Source: Candidatus Delongbacteria bacterium (GTDB taxonomy: Bacteria; CAIWAD01). Taken from it: a stretch of 64,000 bases of DNA. The DNA lies in NCBI GenBank assembly GCA_020634015.1, contig JACKCN010000001.1, forward strand, positions 417,001-481,000. The letters run 5' to 3'. Every line of letters begins with the position of its first letter. Position 1 is the first letter of the stretch. The translations under genes and the position numbers were made by a program. Shown one piece after another: positions 41,514-49,783 of this stretch. The notes under the pieces are model-generated. The model saw only the letters and a list, made by a program, of their open reading frames with translations, ran no database searches and had not been told where the DNA came from.

Positions 41514-41536
41514 AAAAACGGGGCCCGAAGGCCCCG
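41514..41536 (-). terminator. Rho-independent terminator after the class I aldolase
   Basis: Perfect 7-bp stem CGGGGCC/GGCCCCG (41519-41525 with 41530-41536), 4-base loop and, on the minus strand, five T (41514-41518). It ends 23 bases past the stop. Confidence 0.85.
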
Positions 41537-41559
41537 CATCTCGTTGACTGACAGCACGC

Positions 41560-42615
41560 TCAGGCGACGGTCACGCCCTGCTCGAGGTAGACGTCCTGCA
41601 CGGCGTTGATGATTTCCACACCCTCGGCCAGCGGCTTCTGGAAGGCCTTGCGCCCCAGGATCAGGCCCATGCCACCACCGCGCTTGTTGATCACGGCGGT
41701 GCGCACCGCATCGGCCAGGTCATTGGCACCGGAGGCGCCGCCGCTGTTGATCAGCCCACAGCGTCCCATGTAGCCGTTGGCAAGCTGCCAGCGGACAAGA
41801 TCAACAGGGTGGTCGCTGCAGAGCGGGCCATAGGCCAGCTTGTCGGTCTTGGCGAACTTGATCGCGTTGAAGCCGCCGTTGTTTTCGGGCAGCTTCTGCT
41901 TGATGATGTCGGCTTCAATGGTCACGCCCAGGTGGTTGGCCTGGCCGGTGAGATCGGCGGCCACATGGTAGTCGACCCCGTCCTTGACGAATTCGGGATT
42001 GCGCAGGTAGCACCAGAGAATGGTGAACAGGCCCTGGGTATGGGCATAGGCGAAGGCCTGGCTGATCTCGATCAGCTGGCGGTTGCTCTCTTCGCTGCCG
42101 AAGTAGATCGTGGCGCCCACGCCGGCCGCACCCATTTCGACGGCCTGATCGACATCGGCGAACATGATCTGGTCAAAGGTGTTGGGATAGGTCATCAGCT
42201 CGTTGTGGTTGAGCTTGACCACGAAGGGAATCTTGTGGGCATACCTGCGGCTGACCATGCCCAGCACGCCCAGGGTCGAGGCCACCCCATTGCAGCCCGC
42301 CTCGATGGCCAGCTTGACGATGTTTTCCGGGTCGAAGTAATCGGGATTGCGCGAGAAGCTGGCGGCCGCGGTATGCTCGATGCCCTGATCCACCGGCAGG
42401 ATCGAGAGAAACCCGGTGCCGGCCAGACGACCGGTATGGTGCAGGCGGCTCAGGCTGCCCAGCACGCGATTGCTGCGGTTGGAAGCCGCAAAGACGGTGT
42501 CCAGGTGGTTGGGGCCCGGCAGATGCAGGCGGTCCTTGGTGATGCCCGTGCAGGTGTGATCCAGCAACAGGCGAGCGTCTTTCTCACCCAGCAGGTTGAC
42601 GATTCGGTCCAGCAT
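41560..42615 (-). CDS. fbaB: Fructose-bisphosphate aldolase class I (DhnA/FbaB type)
   Basis: Reversible cleavage of fructose-1,6-bisphosphate to triose phosphates without a metal, in glycolysis and gluconeogenesis. 351 residues, the usual length of the archaeal/bacterial DhnA type. Motifs: LSILPVDQGIEHT (70-82), VVKLNHNEL (132-140), the Schiff-base lysine Lys253 in FNAIKFAKTD, and the phosphate-binding glycines INSGGASG and GLILGRKAFQ near the C-terminus. The start at 42615 has GGAGGCC about 7 bases upstream. It is transcribed alone with its own terminator and is divergent from the HTH protein gene. Confidence 0.92.
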   Translation of the reverse strand: MLDRIVNLLGEKDARLLLDHTCTGITKDRLHLPGPNHLDTVFAASNRSNRVLGSLSRLHHTGRLAGTGFLSILPVDQGIEHTAAASFSRNPDYFDPENIVKLAIEAGCNGVASTLGVLGMVSRRYAHKIPFVVKLNHNELMTYPNTFDQIMFADVDQAVEMGAAGVGATIYFGSEESNRQLIEISQAFAYAHTQGLFTILWCYLRNPEFVKDGVDYHVAADLTGQANHLGVTIEADIIKQKLPENNGGFNAIKFAKTDKLAYGPLCSDHPVDLVRWQLANGYMGRCGLINSGGASGANDLADAVRTAVINKRGGGMGLILGRKAFQKPLAEGVEIINAVQDVYLEQGVTVA

Positions 42616-42667
42616 GTCCTGGCCTCCAGAATTCCGATGGTTGGCGTTCGTATACGGGAAGTGGCGT

Positions 42668-42675
42668 GCAATCTA
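42668..42675 (-). promoter_or_regulatory. Candidate -7 element, fbaB
   Basis: TAGATTGC on the minus strand, 52 bases before the fbaB ATG. TAnnTT(G/C) pattern. Confidence 0.25.
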
Positions 42676-42835
42676 CGATTTCCCGGGGTCCGGTAGGAGA
42701 CCGTATCCAGCCCTGACCCCGGATGGATCCCGACTCTTCTGCCGGGCCCACCTGGTCAAAAGAGTCGCTGATGCGAAAGAAGCGTTGGCAAGCCAGCCTT
42801 GATTCGGGATCTTCCTCGTTGAAACAAGAAAGCCC

Positions 42836-42870
42836 GCAGGAACCAGGACAGGGTGTCCCGGAGTTCCTGC
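42836..42870. repeat. Two-part hairpin in fbaB/HTH intergenic region
   Basis: Outer arms GCAGGAAC (42836-42843) and GTTCCTGC (42863-42870) enclose inner arms GGACA (42846-42850) and TGTCC (42854-42858). It has no clear terminator tail on the plus strand. It could be an operator or RNA structure. Confidence 0.4.
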
Positions 42871-42964
42871 CTGCCTGACGGGAGACGCGCAGATCCCGAC
42901 AGGCAACCGGTCGATTCCCCCTCACCGCCGGATCCAGGCTGCCGCATTGTCAGGAGGTCAGCAC

Positions 42965-43426
42965 GTGCTGAAACGGAAACGCATCGATCCCCAGGCCCGG
43001 GTCACCCATTCGTCCATCGGGCGCACCATCCGACGTCTGATGGACCAGGCCAACGACGGGCGTGGTATCGGCATCATTCGCCTGGCACGACAGGCCGGCA
43101 TCGGCGTTGGCAGCGTTCAGGCCATTCTCAACGACCCGGACCACAGCCCCAGCGTGCGGGTGCTGGACCGACTGGCCCGCTTCTTCGAACTGAAGGGAGT
43201 CTGGGTGCTGGTGCGCGGACTGGACCACGAAGAAGACGTGCTGCGCTGGTTCGCCAGCTGCAAGCTGCGCTTCACGCCCACCCAGGAAGACATTGCCCGG
43301 GTGATCGCGCTCTGCGACCGCTTTCAGGGCTTCGAACCGATGGCCGTGGCGCTCTCGGCCACCCGGGGCCATTCACGCCGCGAATGGAACGACTTCCTCG
43401 ATCGCCTGGAGAGCCTGGAACTCTGA
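42965..43426 (+). CDS. Helix-turn-helix (XRE-like) protein of unknown target
   Basis: 153 residues from a GTG with AGGAGG 7 bases upstream, which decides the start. Residues about 12-70 look like an XRE-type DNA-binding domain (GIIRLARQAGIGVGSVQAIL then HSPSVRVLDRLARFF). The remaining 80 residues are helical (EEDVLRWFASCKLRFTPTQEDIARVIALCDRF) and end in a GHSRREWNDFLDRLESL helix; not recognised. It is separated from the AsmA-like gene by 90 bases and divergent from fbaB, whose expression it might control, although there is no direct evidence. Confidence 0.75.
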   Translation: MLKRKRIDPQARVTHSSIGRTIRRLMDQANDGRGIGIIRLARQAGIGVGSVQAILNDPDHSPSVRVLDRLARFFELKGVWVLVRGLDHEEDVLRWFASCKLRFTPTQEDIARVIALCDRFQGFEPMAVALSATRGHSRREWNDFLDRLESLEL

Positions 43427-43457
43427 GCCCCGGCTGGCAATCGCCAACGGGCCCTCG

Positions 43458-43465
43458 TACCTTGG
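43458..43465 (+). promoter_or_regulatory. Candidate -7 element, AsmA-like gene
   Basis: TACCTTGG, identical to the octamer before hisC, 51 bases before the GTG start. Confidence 0.3.
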
Positions 43466-43516
43466 GCGGCTTGCCGGCGACCGGTCGGTGGTCAGATCCT
43501 TCAACCCGGAGTCCAG

Positions 43517-44581
43517 GTGCGCCGAATCGTGCGATTCTTTCTGATCCTGCTGGTGCTGGCGGTGCTGGCCCTCGCGGCCGCACTGTCCGTCTCCTGGCCC
43601 CTGCGCTGGCTGCCGGCGGGGCTGCCTCCGGGTGGCTGGAAGGATGGCACCTTGACCCTCTGGCCCGGTCCCACCCTGCGCTGGCCCGCGATCACACTTG
43701 CCATCTCACGGGACAGCCTGAGGCTGGAATCCCTGAGCCTGAAAGCGGATGGCCTCGGGTCGCTGCGCCGTTGGTGGTCCGCGGACGAGCCATTGCTGGC
43801 CGACCTGCGGGTGAGCCATGCGCAATGGAACCGCCTGCCCCTGGAAGGGCTCAGCGGACGCATGCGACTGGTTGCCGACACCCTTGAAGTCCAGAACCTG
43901 CATTCACGACTGGCGGGACAGGCGCTGGACGGGCGCTGGCTGGTGCTGCGCAAGCCAGGTGCCCTGCCCGCATGGACCCTTGACCTGCAGTCGGAACGCC
44001 TGGTCCTGGACAGTCTCTGGGCCCTGCTCTATCCTGAACGCAGCTGGACTCTGGGTGGTCTGGCGGACGTGACCCTGCGGATCCGTCAGTCGCGCAGCGG
44101 CAGGACATCCCATTCCTTCGTGGCACACGCACGGGATGTGGAACTGGCCAGCTGGCCCGTGGCACTGGAATTGAAGAAGCAACTGGGACTCGAGTTCCTG
44201 GATCCGCTGATGGCCGACTCATTGAGCATGGAGCTGGTGGGTGATACGGTCAGCAGCCGCCTGAACCGGATGGAGCTGTGGACGAGTCTGGGCCTGATCA
44301 CGGCCTCGGGCCCATTGGGCAATCCAGAGGATCCCACCCAGAAACTGGCGCTCGCGGTGGATCTGGCTCTCAATGAATCCGGTCGCCGGCAGCTGTCGCT
44401 TCCGGGCGGACTCGATCAGGGGCTGGAATGGCTGGCCGACCCGGATGGCATCCTGCACATCAAGGGCACGGTCACGGGCAGCCTGGAGAAACCGGAACTT
44501 CGTGTGGACACCTCAGCCCTGAAGAAGAAGGTCGAAGAAGGTGTGCGCTCGCTGTTCAGGAAACTGCTGGGACGTCACTGA
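43517..44581 (+). CDS. AsmA-like protein
   Basis: 354 residues from a GTG with CCGGAG upstream. An N-terminal signal anchor (about 5-27, FFLILLVLAVLALAAALSV) is followed by a beta-rich periplasmic domain with the AsmA/DUF3971-type pattern of alternating strands (LRLESLSLKAD, ADLRVSHAQWN). A C-terminal block with ILHIKGTVTGSLEKPEL is the typical AsmA/TamB 'GT(l..P.l)' ending, and an amphipathic tail follows (KKKVEEGVRSLFRKLLG). These proteins are thought to bridge inner and outer membranes and carry lipids, which implies a diderm envelope. It converges on the GNAT gene and the two stops overlap by 7 bases. Confidence 0.8.
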   Translation: MRRIVRFFLILLVLAVLALAAALSVSWPLRWLPAGLPPGGWKDGTLTLWPGPTLRWPAITLAISRDSLRLESLSLKADGLGSLRRWWSADEPLLADLRVSHAQWNRLPLEGLSGRMRLVADTLEVQNLHSRLAGQALDGRWLVLRKPGALPAWTLDLQSERLVLDSLWALLYPERSWTLGGLADVTLRIRQSRSGRTSHSFVAHARDVELASWPVALELKKQLGLEFLDPLMADSLSMELVGDTVSSRLNRMELWTSLGLITASGPLGNPEDPTQKLALAVDLALNESGRRQLSLPGGLDQGLEWLADPDGILHIKGTVTGSLEKPELRVDTSALKKKVEEGVRSLFRKLLGRH

Positions 44582-45159
44582 TCCGGCATCCCGGGCCGTC
44601 TGGCCGGATCATCCGTGAAACGCACGCGCCATTCGTCCTCGAGCATGCTGAAGCAATCGTGATCCACATAGTGGTCGTAGAGCCACTCGTTCTCGCGGGA
44701 GACTCCTTCGGAGGTGAAGCCCAGGCGCACGGGAATCGCGCGGCTGCGGGCGTTTCCCGTGGCACACTGGATCATCACCTTGTGCAGACCCAGTTCGCCG
44801 AACAGGTGATCGAGCATGGTCGCCACACAGGCGGTCACGATCCCCCGCCCTTCCAGACGCTGGTCCAGCCAATAGCCCACACTGGTGCGGCCGTTGACAC
44901 GGTCCACCTGATGGGTGCCGATCACGCCCCCCAATCGCCCGTCCACCCAGATTCCGAAATGCACTTCGAAGTACAGCAGGACGCGCTTGCGTACCGCGCG
45001 GATGAACTGCAGGCTGTCCTGCTCGCAGCGGGTGGCATCCAGCCAGGGCAGCCAGCGCCGGAGGTGGGTCCGGTTGTGATCGGTTACCCGGAACAGTTCG
45101 GCCGCGTGTTCCTCTTCGAACTCGCGCAGCACGACGCCTGGGCGCACACGCAATTCCAT
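44575..45159 (-). CDS. GNAT family N-acetyltransferase (RimJ/RimL type)
   Basis: 194 residues; the ATG at 45159 has AAAGGA 5 bases upstream and the longer frame runs antisense to coding sequence. The N-terminal LREFEEEHAAELFRVTDHNRTHLRRWLPWLD-like region (THLRRWLPW) is diagnostic of the RimJ/RimL/SpeG-like group. The acetyl-CoA site is YWLDQRLEGRGIVTACVATM (Q/RxxGxG/A form RLEGRG). HKVMIQCATGNARSRAIPVRLGF is the motif-B region. It acetylates an amine (protein N-terminus, polyamine or antibiotic); substrate unknown. It precedes the surface-sugar genes by 25 bases in transcription order and may be cotranscribed with them. Confidence 0.88.
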   Translation of the reverse strand: MELRVRPGVVLREFEEEHAAELFRVTDHNRTHLRRWLPWLDATRCEQDSLQFIRAVRKRVLLYFEVHFGIWVDGRLGGVIGTHQVDRVNGRTSVGYWLDQRLEGRGIVTACVATMLDHLFGELGLHKVMIQCATGNARSRAIPVRLGFTSEGVSRENEWLYDHYVDHDCFSMLEDEWRVRFTDDPARRPGMPDQ

Positions 45160-45184
45160 ACGGTCCTTTCCGCTCGGGCCGGTC

Positions 45185-45658
45185 TCAGAGACTGCGCTTG
45201 ACCCGGGCGGGCACTCCCGCCACGATCGTGTTGGCGGGCACATTCTTCGTGACCACACTGCCTGCGCCCACGATGGCGTTCTCGCCGATCTCGATGCCGC
45301 AGAGAATCGTGCTGCCCGTGCCGATCGAGGCTCCGCGACCGACGCGCGTGGGCACCACGCTCCAGTCCGCTTCGGTCTGAGGACTGCCATCCGGGTTGGC
45401 GGCGCGCGGGTACTTGTCATTGATGAAGTTCACGTTGTGCCCCACGAAGACACCGTCCTCGATCGTGACACCCTCGCAGATGAACGTATGACTCGAGATC
45501 TTGCAGCGGTCGCCAATGGTCACGCCCTTCTGGATTTCCACGAAGGCCCCGACCTTGCTGTCACGACCAATCCTGCAGCCGTAGAGATTGACGAACGCGA
45601 AGACGCGGCTGCCTTCGCCGATGCAGACATCCTCGGCAATGCGCTGATACATTTCCAT
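45185..45658 (-). CDS. Hexapeptide-repeat sugar N-acetyltransferase (WbpD/WlbB-like)
   Basis: 157 residues, start at 45658 with AGGA 8 bases upstream. Left-handed beta-helix repeats are evident ([LIV]-G-x-x-x pattern: VCIGEGSRV, CRIGRDSKV, VTIGDRCKI, VTIEDGVFV, ASIGTGSTI, IEIGENAIVGAGSVVT), ending AGVPARVKR. NVNFINDKYPRAANPDG is the insertion loop of WbpD/WlbB enzymes, which acetylate the 3-amino group of UDP-GlcNAc3NA. It lies downstream of the Gfo/Idh/MocA dehydrogenase, and a matching DegT aminotransferase starts at 48594 on the other arm. The three would make UDP-GlcNAc3NAcA from UDP-GlcNAcA; the UDP-GlcNAc 6-dehydrogenase is not in the window. Confidence 0.88.
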   Translation of the reverse strand: MEMYQRIAEDVCIGEGSRVFAFVNLYGCRIGRDSKVGAFVEIQKGVTIGDRCKISSHTFICEGVTIEDGVFVGHNVNFINDKYPRAANPDGSPQTEADWSVVPTRVGRGASIGTGSTILCGIEIGENAIVGAGSVVTKNVPANTIVAGVPARVKRSL

Positions 45659-45762
45659 GATGGGATCCTGAAGTTGAGGTCTGTGCCCGGCCGGCCGGCC
45701 GGTGGGGAATGGAACACGGCGCGCCCGGACCAAAGCCCGGGCGCACGCGAAACAGGCAGGGT

Positions 45763-46767
45763 TCAGCGGGCGATCTCGATGCGGGCGCCCTGGTTCTTGA
45801 GCGACCGATCGGCGGCTTCCAGCACGGCCACGACCGTGCGACCGGCGTGACCGTCGGTCAGTGGTGCACGGCCTTCGCGGATCGAGTCCACGAATTCGCG
45901 CATCATGCGGCTGAGGGCTTCGGTCTGGTCGATCTTGGGAGCGCACATGTCGCCGGTACGGTACTGGACCAGGGTTTCCCAGACCTGCTCCTTGCCGGTG
46001 ACTTCCACGCCCTTGTCGTAGACCTTGACCTTCTCGCTGGGCTCCATGTCGTCGTAGACCACCATGTGGCGTGTGCCACCCAGCAGGATCTGGCGCACCT
46101 TGACCGGCGAGATCCAGTTCACGTGGAAGTGCGCCATCACGCTGCCCGGGAAGTGCACGGTGAGGTAGGCGATGTCTTCGTAGTTGTTGAAGTGGCAGGA
46201 ACCGGTGGCCGACACGGCAATCGGTGAGTCGCCAATGAACCAGTCCATGATCGAGATGTCATGGGGCGCCAGATCCCAGACCACGTTGGAGTCATGCTGG
46301 AACAGGCCCAGGTTGACGCGCACCGAGTCGAAATAGAGAATCTCGCCGATCTCGCCGCGGTCGATCAGTTCCTTGACCTTGCGCACCGCGCCATTGTAGA
46401 TGAAGGTGTGGTCCACCATCAGTCGCAGGTTCTTCTTCTCGGCCAGGGCGATCAGCTCGTCACATTCCCGGGTCGAGGCGGCCATGGGCTTCTCCAGCAG
46501 GAGATGCTTGCCCGCACCCAGTACCTGCATGCCGATGGGATGGTGGGTGGAAATGGGGGTGGACACGGCCACGGCGGTCACGTCATCGCGCCCCAGCAGC
46601 TGATCGATGTGTTCCACCGTTTCCACCATCGGGAACTTCTGGCGGATCTTCTCAAGCTGGCCCGCATCACGATCACAGACCACCACTCCCTCGATGCCGG
46701 GGGTGGACAGCAGGTTGCGGACCAGATTGGGTCCCCAATAACCAAGACCGATGACTCCTGCCTTCAT
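45763..46767 (-). CDS. Gfo/Idh/MocA family NAD-dependent sugar dehydrogenase (WbpB/WlbA-like)
   Basis: 334 residues, start at 46767 (GGAGAG upstream; a longer frame adds nine residues without ribosome site). The Rossmann motif is GVIGLGYWGPNLVRNL (4-19), and EKPMA holds the catalytic lysine of the EKP motif. The C-terminal domain includes DLAPHDISIMDWF with the conserved DxxxHD histidine. The YWGPNLVRN form is characteristic of the WbpB/WlbA branch, which oxidises C3 of UDP-GlcNAcA. It lies between the sugar transferase and the WbpD-like gene on the same strand. Confidence 0.9.
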   Translation of the reverse strand: MKAGVIGLGYWGPNLVRNLLSTPGIEGVVVCDRDAGQLEKIRQKFPMVETVEHIDQLLGRDDVTAVAVSTPISTHHPIGMQVLGAGKHLLLEKPMAASTRECDELIALAEKKNLRLMVDHTFIYNGAVRKVKELIDRGEIGEILYFDSVRVNLGLFQHDSNVVWDLAPHDISIMDWFIGDSPIAVSATGSCHFNNYEDIAYLTVHFPGSVMAHFHVNWISPVKVRQILLGGTRHMVVYDDMEPSEKVKVYDKGVEVTGKEQVWETLVQYRTGDMCAPKIDQTEALSRMMREFVDSIREGRAPLTDGHAGRTVVAVLEAADRSLKNQGARIEIAR

Positions 46768-46790
46768 GGCTCTCTCCAGTTGCGCTGCCA

Positions 46791-48233
46791 TCATCCGCCT
46801 CCCCGCCCGAAGAGCATCACCGGAATGGTCCGGAAAATGATGCCCAGATCCAGCAGGATGCTTGGATTCTGGATGTAATACAGGTCCAGGATCACCATGT
46901 CGTCAAAACCGACTTCGCTGCGGCCGTTCACCTGCCAGACGCCGGTGCAGCCGGGCACGACGCTCAGTCGCTTGCGGTGCCAGGGCTTGTAGTTGTCGTA
47001 TTCGTAGGGAAGACAGGGGCGTGGCCCCACCAGGCTCATCTCGCCGCGCAGCACGTTCAGCAGCTGGGGCAGCTCGTCCAGGCTGGTCTTGCGCAGAAAG
47101 GCGCCCACGCGTGTCACGCGCGTGTTGTTGACGATCTTGGTCTGCCCGGGCTCGGCAACCTTGCCCGCGCGAATGAAGGCCTGCAGGTTCTGGACGCGCT
47201 GCGGGTCGGCATCGGAGCCCACCAGCATCGAGCGGAACTTGAAGAAGCGGAAATGCTGGCCGTTCTTGCCCACGCGGGTCTGGGTGTGAAAGATCGGCCC
47301 CTTGCTTTCCAGCCGTATCAGCGCTGCCAGGGTCAGAAACAGGGGCGAGAGCACGAGCATGCCCGCCAGACTGAACAGCACGTCCACCCCGCGCTTGAAG
47401 ATGCGGTGCGGCAGCTGCTGCCCGTAACGCGTCACATCCACCACGGGGATGTTGGCGTACTTGTCGGTGAACAGACGCTCGGGAATCACCCGGTAGAGCG
47501 GTGAGGCGATCTTGATGAAGGCCGAGGTGTTCATGGCGATGTCCACCGCCCGGAACAGGGCGTTGTGATCGGCCCGGTCGAGGCAGAGCAGCACTTCGTT
47601 CACACGGTGCTCGCGCACCAGGGCGGGAATCGATTCGGTGCTGCCCAGCACGGCCAGCCCGTTCTGGACCATGAAGCCTTCGGGCAGCTCGTCGTCGGCA
47701 AAGCCCACCAGTTTCAGCCCGTAGGGATTGTGGCGTTCCAGGCGACTCACCAGTTCCCGCCCCGTCTCCCCCGTGCCCACCACCAGCACACGCCGACTGT
47801 AGACCCGCATGTTGGTCAGCAGGATGAAGATGCTGCGGAACAGAATGACCCGCACGAAGAGGAACAGGGTCATGCTCAGCCCGGCGAAGTAGAGCAGCGC
47901 CAGGCGGCTGTCCACGATCACCGAGGACTTGGTGAAGAAGGAAAGGATGGCGATGCCGGCCAGCATCAGGAAGTAGGCCTTGCTCAGCCTCCAGGCATGC
48001 TCGCCCGCGCTGAGGAAGACATTGATCTTGTAGAGTTTCTGCTGGCGGAAGATCAGCACGGCCACGACGCCGTAGAGCATGAAGAACAGCACTTCCGGGG
48101 CGACCCAGGGGGCGTGCTCGAAGAAGACGTCGATGCGGGAGGCCGTGCGCAGCTTGAGGGCGAAGATGAAGCTCAGGTTCAGAGTCAACCAGTCAATCAG
48201 CGCAAGCAGATACTTGTATTTCGGCGTCTTCAA
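46791..48233 (-). CDS. Polyprenyl-phosphate sugar-1-phosphate transferase (WbaP/ExoY family)
   Basis: Initiates repeat-unit assembly by moving a sugar-1-phosphate onto undecaprenyl phosphate. 480 residues from a TTG at 48233 (GGGAG 5 bases upstream); a longer frame to 48290 has no ribosome site. Four or five N-terminal transmembrane helices (about 8-140) precede a nucleotide-sugar-dehydratase-like domain VLVVGTGETGRELVSRL. A further membrane hairpin then leads to the catalytic domain (KRGVDVLFSLAGM, FFKFRSM, KTSLDELPQLLNVLRGEMSLVGPRP and the C-terminal GCTGVWQVNGRS). All core motifs are intact. First gene of the minus arm. Confidence 0.92.
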   Translation of the reverse strand: MKTPKYKYLLALIDWLTLNLSFIFALKLRTASRIDVFFEHAPWVAPEVLFFMLYGVVAVLIFRQQKLYKINVFLSAGEHAWRLSKAYFLMLAGIAILSFFTKSSVIVDSRLALLYFAGLSMTLFLFVRVILFRSIFILLTNMRVYSRRVLVVGTGETGRELVSRLERHNPYGLKLVGFADDELPEGFMVQNGLAVLGSTESIPALVREHRVNEVLLCLDRADHNALFRAVDIAMNTSAFIKIASPLYRVIPERLFTDKYANIPVVDVTRYGQQLPHRIFKRGVDVLFSLAGMLVLSPLFLTLAALIRLESKGPIFHTQTRVGKNGQHFRFFKFRSMLVGSDADPQRVQNLQAFIRAGKVAEPGQTKIVNNTRVTRVGAFLRKTSLDELPQLLNVLRGEMSLVGPRPCLPYEYDNYKPWHRKRLSVVPGCTGVWQVNGRSEVGFDDMVILDLYYIQNPSILLDLGIIFRTIPVMLFGRGGG

Positions 48234-48593
48234 ACGAACTCCCGCGAATGCTGGCCGGAACGTCCAGGACGGGTGGGGGTGCCGTCGCAAAGCATGCTGA
48301 TTCAGGTCGGGCGTGCCCGGATGATGATGGATTCACCGCGGCTCCGGTGGAGGGAGCCGGAAAGCACATCATCGGCAGAAAGGCCCGGCGAATTTGACGA
48401 CAAGCGGGGAAAGCAGGAAAAATCCAGCAGGGCTGGCAGAAGCTGCGACAATCTGGCACCTTGTGCGCGACCCTGAATCGCTGTGGAACCGCGTCCGTGC
48501 CACGAACCGCCTCGGGTAACGCCTGCAGCAAAACAGCCCTCCAGGGAATGAAGAGCCGTCATTCCATCACCATTTGCTGCTCAGGAGACCCAG
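48234..48593. other. Divergent intergenic region of the polysaccharide locus
   Basis: 360 bases without a gene between the two divergent arms. A sigma-70-like TTGACG (48394-48399) with AAAAAT (48418-48423) at 18-base spacing, and a CACCTTGT box (48457-48464), both point towards 48594; neither is strong. No JUMPstart-type element was recognised. Confidence 0.4.
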
Positions 48594-49700
48594 ATGAACG
48601 TCCCCTTTGTCGATCTGAAGGCCCAATATAGATCAATCAAAACGGAAATTGACCAGGCCATCCAGACGATCCTGGACAATACGGAGTTCGTCAACGGCCC
48701 CACGGTCGCCCGCTTCGAACAGGCCTTCGCGGCCGCACACAATGCCCGCCACGCGGTGGCCTGCGGCAATGGCACCCAGGCCCTGCACCTGATCCTCTGG
48801 TCGCTTGGCATCGGCCCCGGCGATGAGGTCATCCTGCCCACTCACACCTTCTTCGCCACCGCCGAGGCCGTGCATCTCTGTGGTGCCACCTGCGTGTTCG
48901 CCGAAGTGGAAGAGAGCACCTTCACCCTCGACCCCGCCCGCCTCGAGGCTTTGGTCACCCCGCGCACCAAGGCCGTGATGGCCGTGCACCTCTACGGCCA
49001 GCCCGCCGATCTGCCCGCCTTGAAGACCTTCTGCGACGCGCACAGGCTCAAGCTGATCGAGGATTCCGCCCAGTCCCACTGCGCCGAGATCAACGGCCAG
49101 CGCATCGGCACCTTCGGCGTGGCCGCCGGTTTCAGTTTCTACCCGGGCAAGAATCTGGGCGCCTACGGTGAGGGCGGTGCCATGCTCACCAACGATGACG
49201 AGCTGGCGAAGACGGCCCGGATGATCCGCGACCATGGCATGTCGCGCAAGTACGTGCACGAGGTCTGGGGGCACAACTACCGCATGGAAGGCTTCCAGGG
49301 TGCCGTGCTGGGCGTGAAGATGAATCACATCGAAGCCTGGACCGACGCCCGCCGCCGCAACGCGCGGCTCTACGACGAAGGCCTGCGCGGCATCGGTCCG
49401 GTGCTGGCACCCGTCGAACGGGTCAACGCTCGCCACGTCTACCACCTGTACGTGGTGCGCGTGCCGCAGCGCGCCGAACTGATGGAATTCCTCTCGTCGC
49501 GCGGCATCGCCAGCGGATTGCATTACCCGGTACCCCTGCACCTGCAGCCCGCCACCGCCAACCTGGGTTACAAGAAGGGCGACTTCCCGCTGAGCGAGCG
49601 GATCTGCGACGAGATCCTCAGCCTGCCCATGTATCCGGAACTGAGCCCGGAACAGATCGAGCTGGTCTGCAGCACAATTGGCGAGTTCTACTCAAACTGA
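48594..49700 (+). CDS. DegT/DnrJ/EryC1/StrS aminotransferase (WbpE-like)
   Basis: PLP-dependent sugar aminotransferase of 368 residues with CAGGAG upstream of the ATG. The internal aldimine lysine is Lys186 in FSFYPGKNLGAYGEGG. ACGNGTQALHL (57-67) is the PLP-phosphate loop, and IEDSAQSHCA holds the pyridine-nitrogen aspartate. The FYPGKNLGA form and the start VPFVDLKAQYRSI are those of WbpE/WlbC, which aminate the 3-keto sugar made by WbpB/WlbA. Both partner genes lie just across the divergent promoter. First gene of the long plus arm. Confidence 0.92.
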   Translation: MNVPFVDLKAQYRSIKTEIDQAIQTILDNTEFVNGPTVARFEQAFAAAHNARHAVACGNGTQALHLILWSLGIGPGDEVILPTHTFFATAEAVHLCGATCVFAEVEESTFTLDPARLEALVTPRTKAVMAVHLYGQPADLPALKTFCDAHRLKLIEDSAQSHCAEINGQRIGTFGVAAGFSFYPGKNLGAYGEGGAMLTNDDELAKTARMIRDHGMSRKYVHEVWGHNYRMEGFQGAVLGVKMNHIEAWTDARRRNARLYDEGLRGIGPVLAPVERVNARHVYHLYVVRVPQRAELMEFLSSRGIASGLHYPVPLHLQPATANLGYKKGDFPLSERICDEILSLPMYPELSPEQIELVCSTIGEFYSN

Positions 49701-49783
49701 GCACCCTGAGCCACACTCCGGCAGGCCCCTCCGAGGCACCTGCCGATACGCTGAGTACCCCGCCCGGAAGACTGCCGTATCAC

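Larger units (their letters stand above)
42616..42964. other. Divergent intergenic region between fbaB and the HTH protein
   Basis: About 350 bases with no supported gene. It contains the candidate fbaB promoter box (42668-42675) and the two-part hairpin at 42836-42870. Short open frames here lack ribosome sites and motifs. Confidence 0.5.

Noticed and set aside
48394..48423. Sigma-70-like promoter before the WbpE-like gene
   Set aside because: TTGACG is good but the -10 (AAAAAT) is poor, the spacing is 18, and it is 170 bases from the start. It is noted in the intergenic entry but not called.
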